A program made the position numbers and the translations under genes. From NCBI RefSeq assembly GCF_036884655.1, contig NC_088327.1, forward strand, positions 17,183,501-17,247,500: DNA of 64,000 nt, given 5' to 3'. Positions 52,310 through 63,710 of this stretch are shown piece after piece. The notes beneath the pieces were generated by a model, which ran no database searches, was not told the DNA's origin, and saw nothing but the letters and a program-made list of their open reading frames with translations. Source of the DNA: Musa acuminata AAA Group (taxonomy: Eukaryota > Streptophyta > Magnoliopsida > Zingiberales > Musaceae). Each line of letters opens with the position of its first letter. Position 1 is the first letter of the stretch.

Positions 52310-53357
52310 CATCAGCACTGTTGATGCGAAGTTGCCGAAGAGGTGGACGCTGAGGGCAGTGTTGCAGTCGCTGCGTTAGAGGAAGAGTTGCTGCCCTGTT
52401 TCTGTCGCTGCGTGGGGTGAGAGCGCCGAGGGTTGGAAGGCGACTACGTCGGTGTGGCTGCAGCTGCTGCGACCCAAGGGGGCGATCGCTGAGCAGTCGG
52501 GTTGAGGCTGTGGTGATGGCAACCTATAGTGAAGGCAACTTGCGGTTGCGGCAAAAGATGCTAAGCAAGGGGGAGGCGGCGTTAAAGCGGCCGGGGTTGA
52601 GAAGAGGAATTGGTAGTGCGTGCGTTGCTGGGGTTGAGGCAGGGCAGTGTACTTGCTGCGGTTGCTATGTGCGCTGCTGGAGGGCGGTTGATGCAGAACG
52701 AGGGGTTGGTCGTTGGCCGGGAGCAGCGGCAACAGTGGTTGCTGGACGGGAACTGCGGTGATCGGTGGCTGCGGTAGAAAATACAAAGTTGCTCTGTTGT
52801 GGTCGTCGCGAGGAGGGGAGGTCGAGCGGTTGCGACTGCGACGGTTGCGACCCAAGGGAAGGCAATGCTGCCAAGGGCTCACCGTCGCGGTGGCTGTGAC
52901 GGTGCGGATGGGAGGCAACGATGCTTGTTGCGGTCGTTGCGTGGAGGGATCACTGCTGCTGAGGGCTGGGAGGTAGCGATGGTGGTGTGGCTACGACGGC
53001 GCGGATGGAAGGCAGCATTGCTCTATCTCTGGCGCACTACGGAAGGAGGCGTTGGTGACGCCGAGGGATCACATGCGGTTAAGGAAATGGTGGTGGCTGC
53101 GGCGGTCGTGGTTGCCTTGTTTTGATCGCCGCGAGAATGGGGTGGTCGAGTGATTGCGGCTGCGACCCAAGGGGGGCAGCGATGGTGGCGCGGTTGGGGC
53201 AGCGTCGCCGATGGTAGAAGCGACGAGGGGGTGGTCCGCTGGCTACAAAGTAGCGGCCGTGGCCCTTCACTCTCGAGCGAGATGGGGTAGCGAGGAGGAC
53301 CAAATGATAAGAACTCTAAGGTTTTATTGTCAAAGAAAGAAGAGCTCTGATACCAAA
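52310..53357 (-). mobile_element. leader of element B
   Basis: GC-rich leader between gag and the primer-binding site. It resembles in reverse the A leader at 58772-59640, with repeated GCTGCGGTTGC / GGCCGGGAGCAGC phrases. The many open frames here result from base composition. Confidence 0.7.
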
Positions 53358-55208
53358 TGATAAGACCCTAAGGTCTTATCGTAAAAGAAATTGAAGAAAA
53401 GGGGATGATCACTTCGAGGGGATCGGCCTCCTTGATCACTTCGAGGGGATCGACCTCCTAAGGTTTATCAAAAGACTGAATAGTATTTTTCATAGATTGA
53501 TTGCTTGATTCATTGATTGACAAAAAGAAAGGGTTACATCACTATTTATAGAGTTCCACCTAGGGTCCACCAGGACTTGGACTCTTAATAATAAATAAAT
53601 ATTAAATAAATCTCTACTTGACTCTAACTGAACTAAACAGACTCAATAAACATTATTCAAAAGCTTAAAAAAAAAGGGTCCTAACACCCTTCTTGAATCC
53701 ATAGCTGTTCTTGCTGTCGTATTATTCATCGAAGTGGAGCTCCCAGTAGCTCCTGATCATACCTCCGTATGATATAGTCCCTCACGGGACAAGATTCGTG
53801 TATATAGCATTGCCACAAACTGTTCCACCACGATCCATTGCACCATAGCGCCTCCTGGTGACATCTCCATTGTATTCTGATCCTTGTGGGATGAACTCGA
53901 GTTGTGATCCCTTCATGTGTGGACTCTGCCAATACATTGTAGGGTCTCTTGCACCTTCGATTTTGTTTCCTCCTTTAGCAATCGACCTTCATCCACCCAC
54001 TCTTGGGTCACACTTAGATGAAGCACCGCTCTAGGACAGTCTGTCGCCTAGTAGCTCCCGAAGTACATCGACTTCGCTGAAAATGGTGCACCATTGTCTG
54101 GATCCTGGGCCTCTGCCCCTACCAACACAATCTCCATTGTGCACTACTTCCAAGGCCTTCTGAACTCAACTTCGCCTCCGCAAGTTGAGTCACCTTAGTT
54201 CCTCCATCAAATGCTTCTCTGAGATAACGTGCATGTGCCCAGAAGCTCCCTTCGTCTTTGGCACCATGCTAGATGAGTTTGTTCCATCAGAATGAATGAC
54301 TTATGGAACAACATGATCCCGCTCTTGCCTCTGCAAGAGTTCATGTCCTTGACCTCTGTTTAAGGAAAGCTCTGTGCCTCCGTTCCATGTTCTATCTTCT
54401 ATACTGGCTCCCTTCATGCGGCTTCGGTATTTCGCCAAGTTACACCTAAGTTGCTCCGTTCCTCGATTTGCATTAAGTTGATGATGGTTCTCACGCCCAC
54501 CATTCCACGAGTCAACCCTCTATTGAGTCTGATCTCCATATCGACTCTAAATGTGCCTTCATTTGTGTTGCCTTGGATCGCTCCCCCACTTGATCTCGCA
54601 ATACATCCCCCAATGCATTATCTCAAGCGAGATCATGTGACGACTCCTCGTCGCTCGCTCGGTCCATTGAGTTTTGTGGAGTTGTTTTGAGGTACTCCTC
54701 AACATGTGCGGTTCATTGCACGTGGTTCTTCCTTTAGAGAGCCGGGACTTATTCCTCTTGGATATTTGTCCCGTTCGAGCAACATGTGTGGTCCGTTGCA
54801 CATGGTTCTCCCTTTGAAGAGCCGGGACTTATCCCCCTTGGATATTTGTCCCGTTTAAGTAACTTCTCTCTTCGCCTGCTTTGATACTATCTGTCACCGA
54901 CTTAGCTGGTTTTGCCTAAGTCGTGTGGCACCCTTGCGTGTCCGTTAGCAAAGGTCAGCCTCCTCGAGACCTATAAGCAATCATTTCAGTAAACACTATA
55001 TAGCCAATGCAAATTACAAACAGACTTTACAAGCTTTGAACGGTCGCACAACAAAGGCTCCAAATGGTCCACTACAGACCGAAAGAAAATAGGGTTGCTA
55101 AGCCTACTGCTAGCCCTTTACATGTTGTGCAAAGCATGAACAAACCAAAAGACACGGACATATATAAGCATGATGTCGAACACCCCATTTACAATTTTGT
55201 CTGTGACA

Positions 55209-56567
55209 GCATGTCCCTTTAGAGTTGGCAAAGCTCATAAAGCAGTTAGATGGACTGCTAAATGGTGGTCTCATTCGTAGTTCTAAAGCACCATTCAGAG
55301 CTCCAGTTCTTTTTCAAAAGAAATAAGATGGGAGCCTCCGACTATGCGTTGACTATCGAGCCCTCAACAAGGTAACGGTGAAGAACAAGTATCCCATCCC
55401 GCTTATCGCGGACTTGTTCGACCAACTGGGCAAAGCAAAGTACTTCTCCAAACTCGACCTTCAGTCAGGGTACTAGCAGTTGCGTATTGCTGAAGGCGAC
55501 GAAGCGAAAACTACTTGCGTGACCAGGTACGGAGCGTTTGAGTTCTTGGTGATGCCTTTTAGCTTAACCAACGCTCTGGCTATATTCTGCACTCTTATGA
55601 ATCAACTATTCAAGGAGTATTTGGATAAGTTTGTGTTTGTCTAGTTGGACGATATTGTCGTCTATAGCCAAACGCTTGAGGAGCATATCGAGCACCTTTG
55701 GATAATTTTCAATGTTCTCAGGGAGAACACTTTGTTTGTGAAAAGGGAGAAGTGCTACTTTGCTCAAACGAAGATCTTATTCTTGGGGCATCGAATTGGT
55801 GATGGTTTCATTCGGATAGACAAATCAAAGGTGCAAGCTGTTGCGGAATGGCGAACTCCAAAGAAGGCGCTGGAGTTGAGATCCTTCCTTGGTTTCATCA
55901 ACTATTATCGACGCTTCTTAGTTGGGTATTCGAAGCGTGCAACTCTATTGACGGAGTTGCAGAAGAAGACGCAGCCTTGGTGATGGTCTGACAAATGTCA
56001 AGCTGCATTCCAAGATCTAAAGATTGCTGTGTTGGAAGAACTAGTACTCAAATTGCTAGACTATGAGGAGCCCTTCGAAGTCTATACAGATGCTTTAGAT
56101 TTCGCTATTGGGGGAGTACTCATGCAAGAGGGTCACCCAGTGGCCTACGAGAGCTGCAAGCTCAATGAGAGTAAGCAGCGGTATCTGTTGCACGAGAAGG
56201 AGATGACAGTGGTGGTCCACTGTCTATGAGTTTGGCGGCACTACCTTCTTGGATCGCGATTTGTGCTGAGGACGGAGAACATCGCTTTGAGTTACTTATA
56301 AACTCAAAAGAAACTCTCCCCGAAGCAAGCACGATGGTAGGACTTCCTAGCTGAATTTGATATGACAATGGAGTATAAGCCCGGAAGAGCAAATGTCGTG
56401 GTCGATGCGTTGAGCCGGAAAGTGGAGCAGGTGAATGCCATGCAATTGGAAGGCGGAGGCCAAGCAAGTCAGTTGCACTCCAACTTCCTTTCCAGAATTA
56501 GGGATGGACTGTATAGTGATCCCCAGGCAGTAACCTTGATGCAACTAATCAAAGAAGGCAAGGCATG
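55209..56567 (+). pseudogene. element D reverse transcriptase and RNase H
   Basis: RT begins MSPLELAKLIKQLDGLLNGG, then an [19 protein letters not shown] block, and [11 protein letters not shown]. The catalytic YLDD position reads stop-LDD (TAG at 55643-55645), followed by IVVYSQTLEEHIEHL. RNase H: VYTDALDFAIGGVLMQEG, then EYKPGRANVVVDALSRK. Several further stops (for example 55332, 56227, 56299) confirm decay. Confidence 0.88.
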
Positions 56568-57630
56568 ATGATTTTGGGTCCAAGAGGGACTCGCCTATAC
56601 CAAAGGGTATAGGGTTTATGTTTCTCGAGTGGAGAATTTGAGGCGCGAACTCTTCAGAGAGTGTCACGATTCCTTTTGAGCAGGACATCCGGGCATTCAC
56701 CGAACATTGGCTCTCGTGGAGAGGGCCTTCTACTGGTCGAAGATGGGGACTGATGTGGAGGAATATGTTCGAACGTGCCTTACTTGCCAACAAGATAAGG
56801 TGGAGCAGCGGAAGCCAGTAGGACTTTTGGAGTCGTTGCCCATACTAGAAAGGTCGTGGGAGAGCATTTCTTTGGATTTCATATCAAGCTTGCCAGCAGT
56901 AGGGGGACTCGGATCGATACTTGTGGTGGTCGATTGATTTTCAAAGTGTGTAATTTTCATTACTGCACCTCTACACTATTCAGCAGAGGAGGCAACCAAT
57001 CTGATGATGAAGAATGTGGTGAAGTATTGGTTTGTCCCACACAATATCATCAATGATCGAGACGCTCGGTTCCTGGGACGGTTCTGGACCGAGCTATTCA
57101 AATTGTTGGGGTCTAAGTTATACTTCTCCATAAACCTTCATCCTCAGACGGATGGTCAAACCGAAAGGATAAACTCGCTCCTTGAGCAATATCTTCGGCA
57201 CTACATGAGTGCCAACCAACGAGATTGGGTGAAGCTGTTAGACATAGCCCAATTCTCCTACAACTTGCAGCGGAGCTCTACGTCCAACAAGAGCCCCTTC
57301 GAGATCATTACAGGACAACAGCTATCGACTCCTCACACCTTAGCTATCGGGTATACTGGGAGTAGTCCGTCAGTATATCACTTTACAAAAGAATGGCATT
57401 GAAATGCAAATAATGCACGGGCTTACATGGAGAAGGCGACCAAAAAGATAAAGAAGTGGGTAGACTTGGGAAGGCGACCACAAGAGTTCAAAGTCGATGA
57501 TTTGGTGTTGGTGAAGCTCTTACCAATATCACTCCAATTCTTTAGGCACAAAGTACATAAAAGATTGGTGTGCAAGTATGAAGGGCCCTTCCCAATTATA
57601 GGGTGGGCAACGTCTCCTATAAGTTGCAGC
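56568..57630 (+). pseudogene. element D integrase
   Basis: The HHCC zinc region ends RTCLTCQQDKVEQRKPVG. Catalytic motifs are SLDFISSLP, NDRDARFLGRFW and TDGQTERINSLLEQYL, so the D, D, E residues are all visible though a stop and a frameshift separate the parts. The C-terminal part with FKVDDLVLVKL and CKYEGPF runs to 57630, where a solo LTR interrupts it. Confidence 0.85.
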
Positions 57631-57634
57631 TACC

Positions 57635-58078
57635 TGTCACGGACTTAGCTGGTTTTGCCTAAGTCGTGCGGCACCCTTGCGTGTCCGTCCGCAAAGGTCA
57701 GCCTCCCCGAAGTCTCCCATGTCCCTTAGGACCCACGAAAGAGAGAACGGGTTAGAGAAAACGCCTCAATCGGAATCCACAAGCAAACATCTTCGAAAAA
57801 CACTTCATAGACAATGCAAATTACAAACAGACTTTACAAGCTCTGAACAGTTGCACAACAAAGGGTAAAATGGTCCATTACAGACCGAAAATCTCTCGCA
57901 CGTGTCCACATGACACAACCTTTATTTACAAGCCTAAAGAGGCCACCAACCCAACTAAAATGGGACTATTAAGCCTTCGGTCGCCCCTCTATATGTTGTA
58001 CAAGGCATGAACATGCCAAAAGACACGGATATACATAAGCATTACATCAAAATCTTGTTTAGAAGTTTGTCCGTGACA
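57635..58078 (-). repeat. solo C-family LTR, 4-bp TSD TACC
   Basis: 444 bp, TGTCACGGACTTAGC ... GTCCGTGACA, between TACC copies (57631-57634, 58079-58082). It interrupts the D integrase C-terminus (about KLQLPAW). The duplication on both sides indicates insertion of a full element followed by LTR-LTR recombination. Confidence 0.9.
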
Positions 58079-58082
58079 TACC

Positions 58083-58405
58083 GGCGTGGCTCAAAATTTA
58101 CAATGTTTTTCACACCAGCAATATGAAAGCCTACCACTTAGATATGCAAGATGCTTCTCGAAGTATTCCAACTCGACTCCCCCCACCAAAACCTCCTACG
58201 AGAAGCGAGTTGAAACCATTTTAGCGAATCGCAAGATAAAGCTACCCAATGGAGCTAAGCAGATTGAGTACTTGGCGAAGTGGCGAAAGCTACCCCGAAC
58301 TGAAGCTAGTTGGGAGCTCGAAGATGCCCTACGACATGAAGAAGCAGTCGTAAACAACTACCAACAAGCGTCGACGAGGGCATCGATAGTTTAAGTGGGG
58401 GAGAA
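58083..58405 (+). pseudogene. element D chromodomain and polypurine tract
   Basis: The integrase end (KIYNVFHTSNMKAYH in one frame) is followed after a frameshift by a chromodomain: VETILANRKIKLPNGAKQ then EYLAKWRKLPRTEASWE. The conserved aromatic and Trp positions of gypsy chromodomains are present. The frame ends at 58394 and the purine tract AAGTGGGGGAGAA leads into the LTR. Confidence 0.85.
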
Positions 58406-58771
58406 TGTCACGGTCGGTCGTCGTGCACCCGCAACAACTTCGTTCAACGAATCATTCATCGCTTTTGTATGCTTGTACATAGACATGATAGGATGCTTTG
58501 CCTTGGTTTTGTATGTTTTTGCTTGGAAAATGTAAGCAACGATAGTTCGCAGTGCTACAATGCGACCGTTCGTGGACCTGTACAAGGTTGCAACTAGGCT
58601 GACCCTTTGTGGACGCATATGTCGCAAGGGTGCCTCATAACTTAGGCAATCCTAGCTAAGTCCGAGGAGTTGGCGCAAGGGTGCTTCACGACTTAGGCAA
58701 CTCTAGCTAGGTCCGTGACTTTGCCGCAAGGGTGCCTCATGACTTAGGCAATTCCAGCTAAGTCTGTGACA
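58406..58771 (+). repeat. 3' LTR of element D
   Basis: 366 bp, TGTCACGGTCGGTCG ... CTAAGTCTGTGACA. It is shorter than and clearly diverged from the 5' copy, so D is much older than C. Confidence 0.85.
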
Positions 58772-59685
58772 TCGCGGTTGTAGTCGTCGGTCACTGCTGT
58801 TGCTTCCCGGCCAGCAACCATTACCACCGTTGCTCCCGGCCAGCGACCACCGCCCTTGTTCTATCGTAGCTGCCCTCCAATCGCGCACGCAGCAACCGCA
58901 GCAAGCCTTTACACTGCCTTGCCTCAGCCTTAGGTTGCAACAACCGCAACAAGTCTTTATGCTGCCCTGCCTCAACCCCTACTGCAATCGTCGGTCACCA
59001 CTTTTTCCTCCCCTTTTGCTACTGCTTCCCGACCAGCGACCATCGTCGACGCTGCTTCCTAGTTGCAACACCACTGTTGCCTCTCGACCTTGACAGCAAC
59101 CTCCCCTCCTTGCGGTGATCAAAATAGGGCAACTCTACATCTTCTGCCGCAGCCGTCGGTCACCACTGCTGCTTCCCGGCTAGCAACCACCATCGCTGCT
59201 GCTCCCGGCCAATGACCACCCCCCTTGTTTCGTCGCAGCCGCCCACTAGCCGTGCACTCAGTGACCACAACAAGCCTTTACGCTGCCCTGCCTCAACCTC
59301 GATCGCTCGGCAATCGCGACCCAAAGTCTTTATGCTTCCCTGCCTCAACCCCGATCGCTCGGTGATCGCTCCCCTTAGGTCGCAGCAACCGCAGCCACAC
59401 ACGTAGCCATCCTCAGTCGCTTCCCACGCCGATGTCGTCGCCTTCCAGCCCCTGCAGCCTCACCCCATGCAACGACAGAAACAGGGCAGCAACTTTTCCT
59501 CCTCGTAGCAAGCCTTTACGCTGCCCTCGGCGTTCGCTTCCTTGGCAGCTTTGTGTTCCCTTACGCCCTCAACGATGCCCTAGTCCAAACTTCACAGCAG
59601 TCGCACCGAATAGTGCACAGTACTGATGCCCTTGACCCGACACCAAAAACAACAGTTGGAGATTATAAATCTGTAGTTTTACGTA
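58772..59685 (+). mobile_element. leader of element A, right piece
   Basis: The GC-rich leader consists of two to three degenerate units of 200-300 bp with phrases such as GTCGGTCACCACTGCTGCTTCC and CAGCAACCTCCCCTCCTTGCGG (the uninterrupted form of the sites used by C and D). No coding frame is supported. Confidence 0.7.
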
Positions 59686-60420
59686 ATGGGTACCGATAAC
59701 TCAGTGAAAGCCTAATTAGAAGCCTTGGAAATTAGAATTGAGAACCAACTGTAAGAAACCCTTAACGATTTTAAAAAGAGTCTATTGGAGAGCTTCAGCA
59801 AGTTTCAAGATGAAAGTTCAAATCTTACATTGAACCGATCTGGAGACACGGGGAAAAGAAACAAAGAACAGGACACAAGCTATCCACGCATGAAGGTGGA
59901 ATTTCCAAGATAGGAAGATGAAGATCTGACCAGTTGGATCTCTAAGGCAAAAATTTTTTTCGTTTTCACACAACTCCAAAAGAATCCAAGGTGAAAATAG
60001 CTTCAATCTTACTAGATGGAGATGTAATCCAATGGTATGATTGGTACGAAACCTGCCAAGGGGTCCCCTTGTGGAAGCAATTCAAGAGAAGGCTTCTCGT
60101 TCGCTTTGGACCATCTGAATATGAGAATGTTGATGGGCAACTCGTTAAAATTCATTAGATTTCTACAGTGTTAGAATATCAGAGCAGATTTGAATGATTG
60201 TCAAATCAAGCTAGAGGCTGGTCCGAACGACAATTGGTGGGAACATTTATTGAAGGACTTAATCCAGATATCTGGTGTGAAGACAAAGTTCGCCAACCCC
60301 ACTATGATAGTTGCAATCTCGTTTGCACGCTTGCATGTGGAAAAAAATCAGCAGGGAAAATCATCGAAATATAAGTGATAACAAACAAATGAATAGCAAG
60401 CCACCCGCCCCATCTATTCC
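59686..60420 (+). pseudogene. element A gag
   Basis: ATG at 59686 starts MGTDNSVKA, followed soon by stops. The frame resumes with NQL and RSGDTGKRNKE-type sequence, DGDVIQWYDWYETCQG, and FKRRLLVRFGPSEYENVDGQL, a gypsy capsid block. At least four stops or frameshifts are visible. It matches B gag in order. Confidence 0.8.
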
Positions 60421-60960
60421 TAGTCGAAATTCTAACACCCGAAGACTAACCCGAGAAGAACACAAAGAAAGATCAGCGAAGGGTTTGTGTTGGCACTGTG
60501 ATGAAAAGTGGAGTAAGGAGCACCGATGTAAACAAGGGCAACTTCTGATGATTGAACCAATTGGGGAGGAACCGAAAGCTAACAATGTGGACTCCGATCA
60601 TGAAAGTATGGATTCTTATGAAGATGTTAGACCTATCATATATACAGTGTATGCATTAGCCGGCTACTCTAACCTGCAAACTATGAAAGTTTGAGGAACT
60701 TTGGAATATCAACATGCTACAGTTTTGATTGATACTAGTAGCACTAACAATTTTATGGACAATAAGGTTGTTGACAAATTGGTCTACCACATTGAAGGTT
60801 GTGACAAATTCAAAGTAAAGGTCGCTCATGGACGGATTTTAACTTGTGATAGCAAATGTTGGAAGGTAAAATTGATTATACAGGGCCAAGAGTTGCTTGT
60901 GGACTTCTTTTTGCTACCCTTGGAAGACTTCGAAGTGGTGCTTGGAATTGAATGATTATC
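60421..60960 (+). pseudogene. element A zinc knuckle and protease
   Basis: The frame 60311-60694 includes [19 protein letters not shown] and HRCKQGQLLMIEP, the same knuckle as in G1. The next frame reads VLIDTSSTNNFMDNK (DTGS Gly changed to Ser, Asp kept) to LLPLEDFEVVLGIE, then a stop. Confidence 0.82.
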
Positions 60961-61290
60961 AACCCTGGGTGATGTTTCTTGAAATTTTTTTAAACTAATC
61001 ATAAAGTTTTTTATTAATGAAAAGCAAGTGATCCTAAAGGAAAGACATGGAAGTAAGGTCATAACTGCCATTAGCCATCGGATGGAGAGGGTTCTTCAGA
61101 AGATTGCAACGATTACTACACTGAAAGGCCGATCTATTGCTTACACTATCAAAAAGTGGAGATCGTACTTACTTGATCAATGGGTTGTGATGCGTCATAG
61201 ATACTCTATGACTGAAGTGCTGAAAGAGAAGCTCCCCGAGTTTGATGCTGCTCAGCCTTGAGGACAAGGCTGATTTGAAGGGAGAGGAAT
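60961..61290 (+). pseudogene. element A fused tail: RNase H scrap plus chromodomain end
   Basis: After the protease the text reads STLGDVS, NEKQVILKERHGSK, then TTLKGRSIAYTIKKWRSYL. KKWRSYLLDQ resembles the RNase H block KWRPYLLG of gypsy RTs. The frame then joins to EVLKEKLPEFDAAQP and stop, resembling the G1 end [15 protein letters not shown], most of RNase H and integrase are missing. The purine tract GATTTGAAGGGAGAGGAAT precedes the LTR. B has the same fusion. Confidence 0.75.
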
Positions 61291-61574
61291 TGTTATGATC
61301 CCTTTATTTTCTGAGCTTCGAATAAATGTTTTATTGAGTTGGTCTAGTCCACTAAGAGTTGGATAGGAGTTTATTTGATATTTATTTATTTATTAAGAGT
61401 CCAAGTCCTAGTGGACTCTGGATGGAACTCTATAAATAGGGATGTATCTATTTCTTTTCGGTAAACAATGAAATATTATTCAGTCTTTTGACAAACCCTA
61501 GGAGGTTGATCCCCTTGAAGTGATCATCCCCTTTTCTCTCATTTCTTCTATGATAAAACCCTAGGGTCTTATCA
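61291..61574 (+). repeat. 3' LTR of element A
   Basis: 284 bp with TATA-like CTATAAATAG at about 61430. Ends GGGTCTTATCA, followed by GGTTG (61575-61579). Confidence 0.9.
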
Positions 61575-63710
61575 GGTTGATACCAATATTTTATTTCAAT
61601 TCTCCGATATTGCAAATTATGTTTTATTCGTAATGGAAATTTTGTTGATTCCACCTGATGAAGTGGATTTTTCTTTTTCATTTCTTCCCGTTGAATTGTG
61701 CATGTACGTTTTCGTTCTTTTTTCTTTTTCACTATACCTTGAGAATCAGACAAGTGAATGATAAACATTATGCATCTGTTAGCCATGTGGTTAACTTGTA
61801 ATTTGTGTTGCAACTATTTAATTTCAAATATAGGTGCAGCCTGTTTACATTTCGACTACTACTGAGGTCACGAGTTTGATTCATTATTAGCCTTTAGGGC
61901 CTAATGTTCAACTTTTTTTTTTTTCTCACAAATTTGGTGTCACATGTAAGCATTGGGCAATCCTTGGCGTATAGCATCTTCCATTCTAGAATGTTTACCA
62001 GTTTAAAGGTGCTGAAAGCCAGATATTTTATGGATTTGTAAGAACTACATTACTGTAACTTTATAACAAACTAAAGAAATTTGAAAGTTAGTAGCCTGCT
62101 TAATTATATTTCTAGATTTTGATGTATGTTTGAGCAATAATAGACAGTAAAATTGGAGATCGTTTATTGTTGCCAAATGTGTTTCTGTTGCTTTATCTTT
62201 TATGGATATCATAATACCATATGGTGGATTGCTACAACTTTCTGCTTTGATACTTGCATAAACACAACACCTCCTTGCAAATATTGATCTGATGTAGGTT
62301 CAGGATCTGTCAGTGAAATTACAAGTTCCCTGCATAATAGATCTTACTTCCTATCAAGTCTATCATGATAATATTAATTAATATATAGCTTGACCTTGTT
62401 GCTAATGCACCAAGCCAAACTTTAAACAAAAAGTGACAACATAAAATTCACCAATGGATCTTTTGCATAAAAAATAGCTAGAGGATGAAAAGACAACTTC
62501 CTGCTTGAAGATGTCAAGTTGTTTGACAACATGTGATCAGATTTCTTATATATTCAACGTGTAGAGCCTATGGCTAAATAAGCATGTGACTGTTGGGCAA
62601 CTTTGAATGGTTACTTTTGGGTGCTTCCTTTCTTGCTTCAGTATTTATCAGGAATTATCATGATTGTTCTGTCATTTTAATATGTTACACTGTGATCCGC
62701 AAAATAATACTTGCTACAGATATTTTCATGTAAGCATAACATTGAATGTTTTATTTTTCTAAATTTTGATCTGATTTTTCCTACTAGTAACCTTGAATTT
62801 TTCAACAATACATTCTATTTACCAAATGTTTCTAGGGCACAAGTGCAGTGGGCTAGTGCATATGAAAGAGATTACAGTGGGTTGTTGGTGACTGTAATTT
62901 GTTTACAGGAAGCACCTTATTTGGACCTTAATATATGATAAAAAAATATATATCAACTGTAAAGGGTTATTGGGTTCAAATGGATGAATCTATTCTTCTG
63001 TATGATGGTGAAAGAATTTATTGTGCCGTTGGAATTTCCAAGTGATGAACTGAAAGAAAAGGGGGAACAGAGAGAGAGGAAGGGGAGTATGGTCCTTGAG
63101 GAGGGCCAATAGGAAGGTGAGGAGGATTGTTTTCTTGCTAGAGCACAGAATGGTCTCTTTGTGGTGAACAGCATTTTGAACCAGGTCTTAAGACAACTGA
63201 CACATAGGAGTCATTGAAGATTAGGAATTTATCCAGTTCAGGTCTTTGGGAACTTGTATTGGAATGGTATGTTGTTCTAGATAAGGAGCAGCATGAACCA
63301 ACACAAGAATCCCTTCCATTTAGCTCAGGACTACGTATCAAGATTAGAGCTGTTGTTACAATATATGGTTGTCGCATACTGGCATTTCTTTCAATTATAA
63401 GAATGGAATTTTCTGTTACTTCTGAATTAGATTAGCCAATCCAAGAAAGCCGACGCAATATTAACAGTAAGATCTGCACATGTACACAGTTAGGCTTGTC
63501 CGATGCTAGTTTATGGGGCATGTAGTGGATAAGTTGCTAGATCAACTAAGATTCCTGTAGTACTAGAGGGGGAATATAAGATTCAATCAGATATTGGATT
63601 ACAGTGAAATGGAAAATTCACTGTGCCTGGTGTTTGTTTATATTGCAGACCTTTAACCATGGAAGTTGCAGGATTTAGTTTGTCAAAATTTTGACTTGTC
63701 AAACATGTAG
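61575..63710 (+). other. native right part of the giant intron
   Basis: Non-coding AT-rich sequence from the target duplication to the acceptor ACATGTAG. Short open frames are chance. No element is recognised. Confidence 0.75.

Larger units (their letters stand above)
50570..53686 (-). mobile_element. non-autonomous gypsy element B, same family as A
   Basis: LTRs are 50570-50878 and 53358-53686 (start TGATAAGACCCTAAG, TG mutated to TA in the left copy; ends TCATAACA/TCCTAACA). The right LTR is preceded by GCTCTGATACCAAA (primer site), and the left is followed by a purine tract in reverse. Minus-strand coding is gag, knuckle, protease and a fused tail, as in A. The flanking duplication is unclear (CACTC / CACCC). 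It lies in C', at the position equal to about 42331 in C (TTCACTCCTTGAATCC). Confidence 0.82.
48735..55208 (-). mobile_element. C-family LARD-like element C', truncated, with element B inside
   Basis: The right (5') LTR is 54892-55208 (TGTCACCGACTTAGC ... TTTGTCTGTGACA, 317 bp, internally deleted against 447 bp). Only 69 bp of the left LTR remain (48735-48803) before the purine tract. The interior parallels C at lower identity. It separates D protease from D RT, whose MSPLEL coding resumes right after 55208. The interior is split by B at 50570-53686. Confidence 0.8.
44857..58771 (+). mobile_element. chromodomain Ty3/gypsy element D, broken by nested insertions
   Basis: The 5' LTR 44857-45321 and 3' LTR 58406-58771 share starts (TGTCACG) and ends (CTAAGTCYRTGACA-like). 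Flanks are TTGC and TCGC, a 4-bp duplication with one change. Own parts include a gag N-terminus, protease, RT-RNase H, integrase and chromodomain. Insertions inside are E and neighbours (45757-48160), C' (48735-55208) with B, and a solo C-family LTR (57635-58078). The chromodomain and overall order suggest a Tekay-like chromovirus; the lineage name is my inference. Confidence 0.85.
39473..61574 (+). mobile_element. composite gypsy element A, primary insertion in the intron, TSD GGTTG
   Basis: The 5' LTR 39473-39709 and 3' LTR 61291-61574 share ends (TGTTAGGATCC/TGTTATGATCC ... GGGTCTTATCA) and lie between perfect GGTTG copies (39468-39472, 61575-61579). Parts belonging to A itself are 39473-40118, 44689-44856 and 58772-61574, about 3.6 kb in all. 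It carries gag, zinc knuckle, protease, and a fused scrap of later domains, but no RT or integrase. The rest of the span is nested insertions. It is a non-autonomous gypsy element of the kind called TR-GAG in plants. Confidence 0.88.
35990..63710 (+). other. 27,721-bp intron 1 of the unrecognised gene
   Basis: Donor GCG|GTGAGT at 35990; acceptor AAACATGTAG at 63701-63710. About 22.1 kb is a single composite transposon insertion (39473-61574 plus a 5-bp duplication), leaving roughly 5.6 kb of native intron. Confidence 0.8.

Noticed and set aside
50570..61574. Endogenous pararetrovirus origin for the gag-protease elements
   Set aside because: They have LTRs, tRNA-Met primer sites, purine tracts and gypsy-type knuckles; no movement protein or coat-protein signature of caulimovirids was seen.
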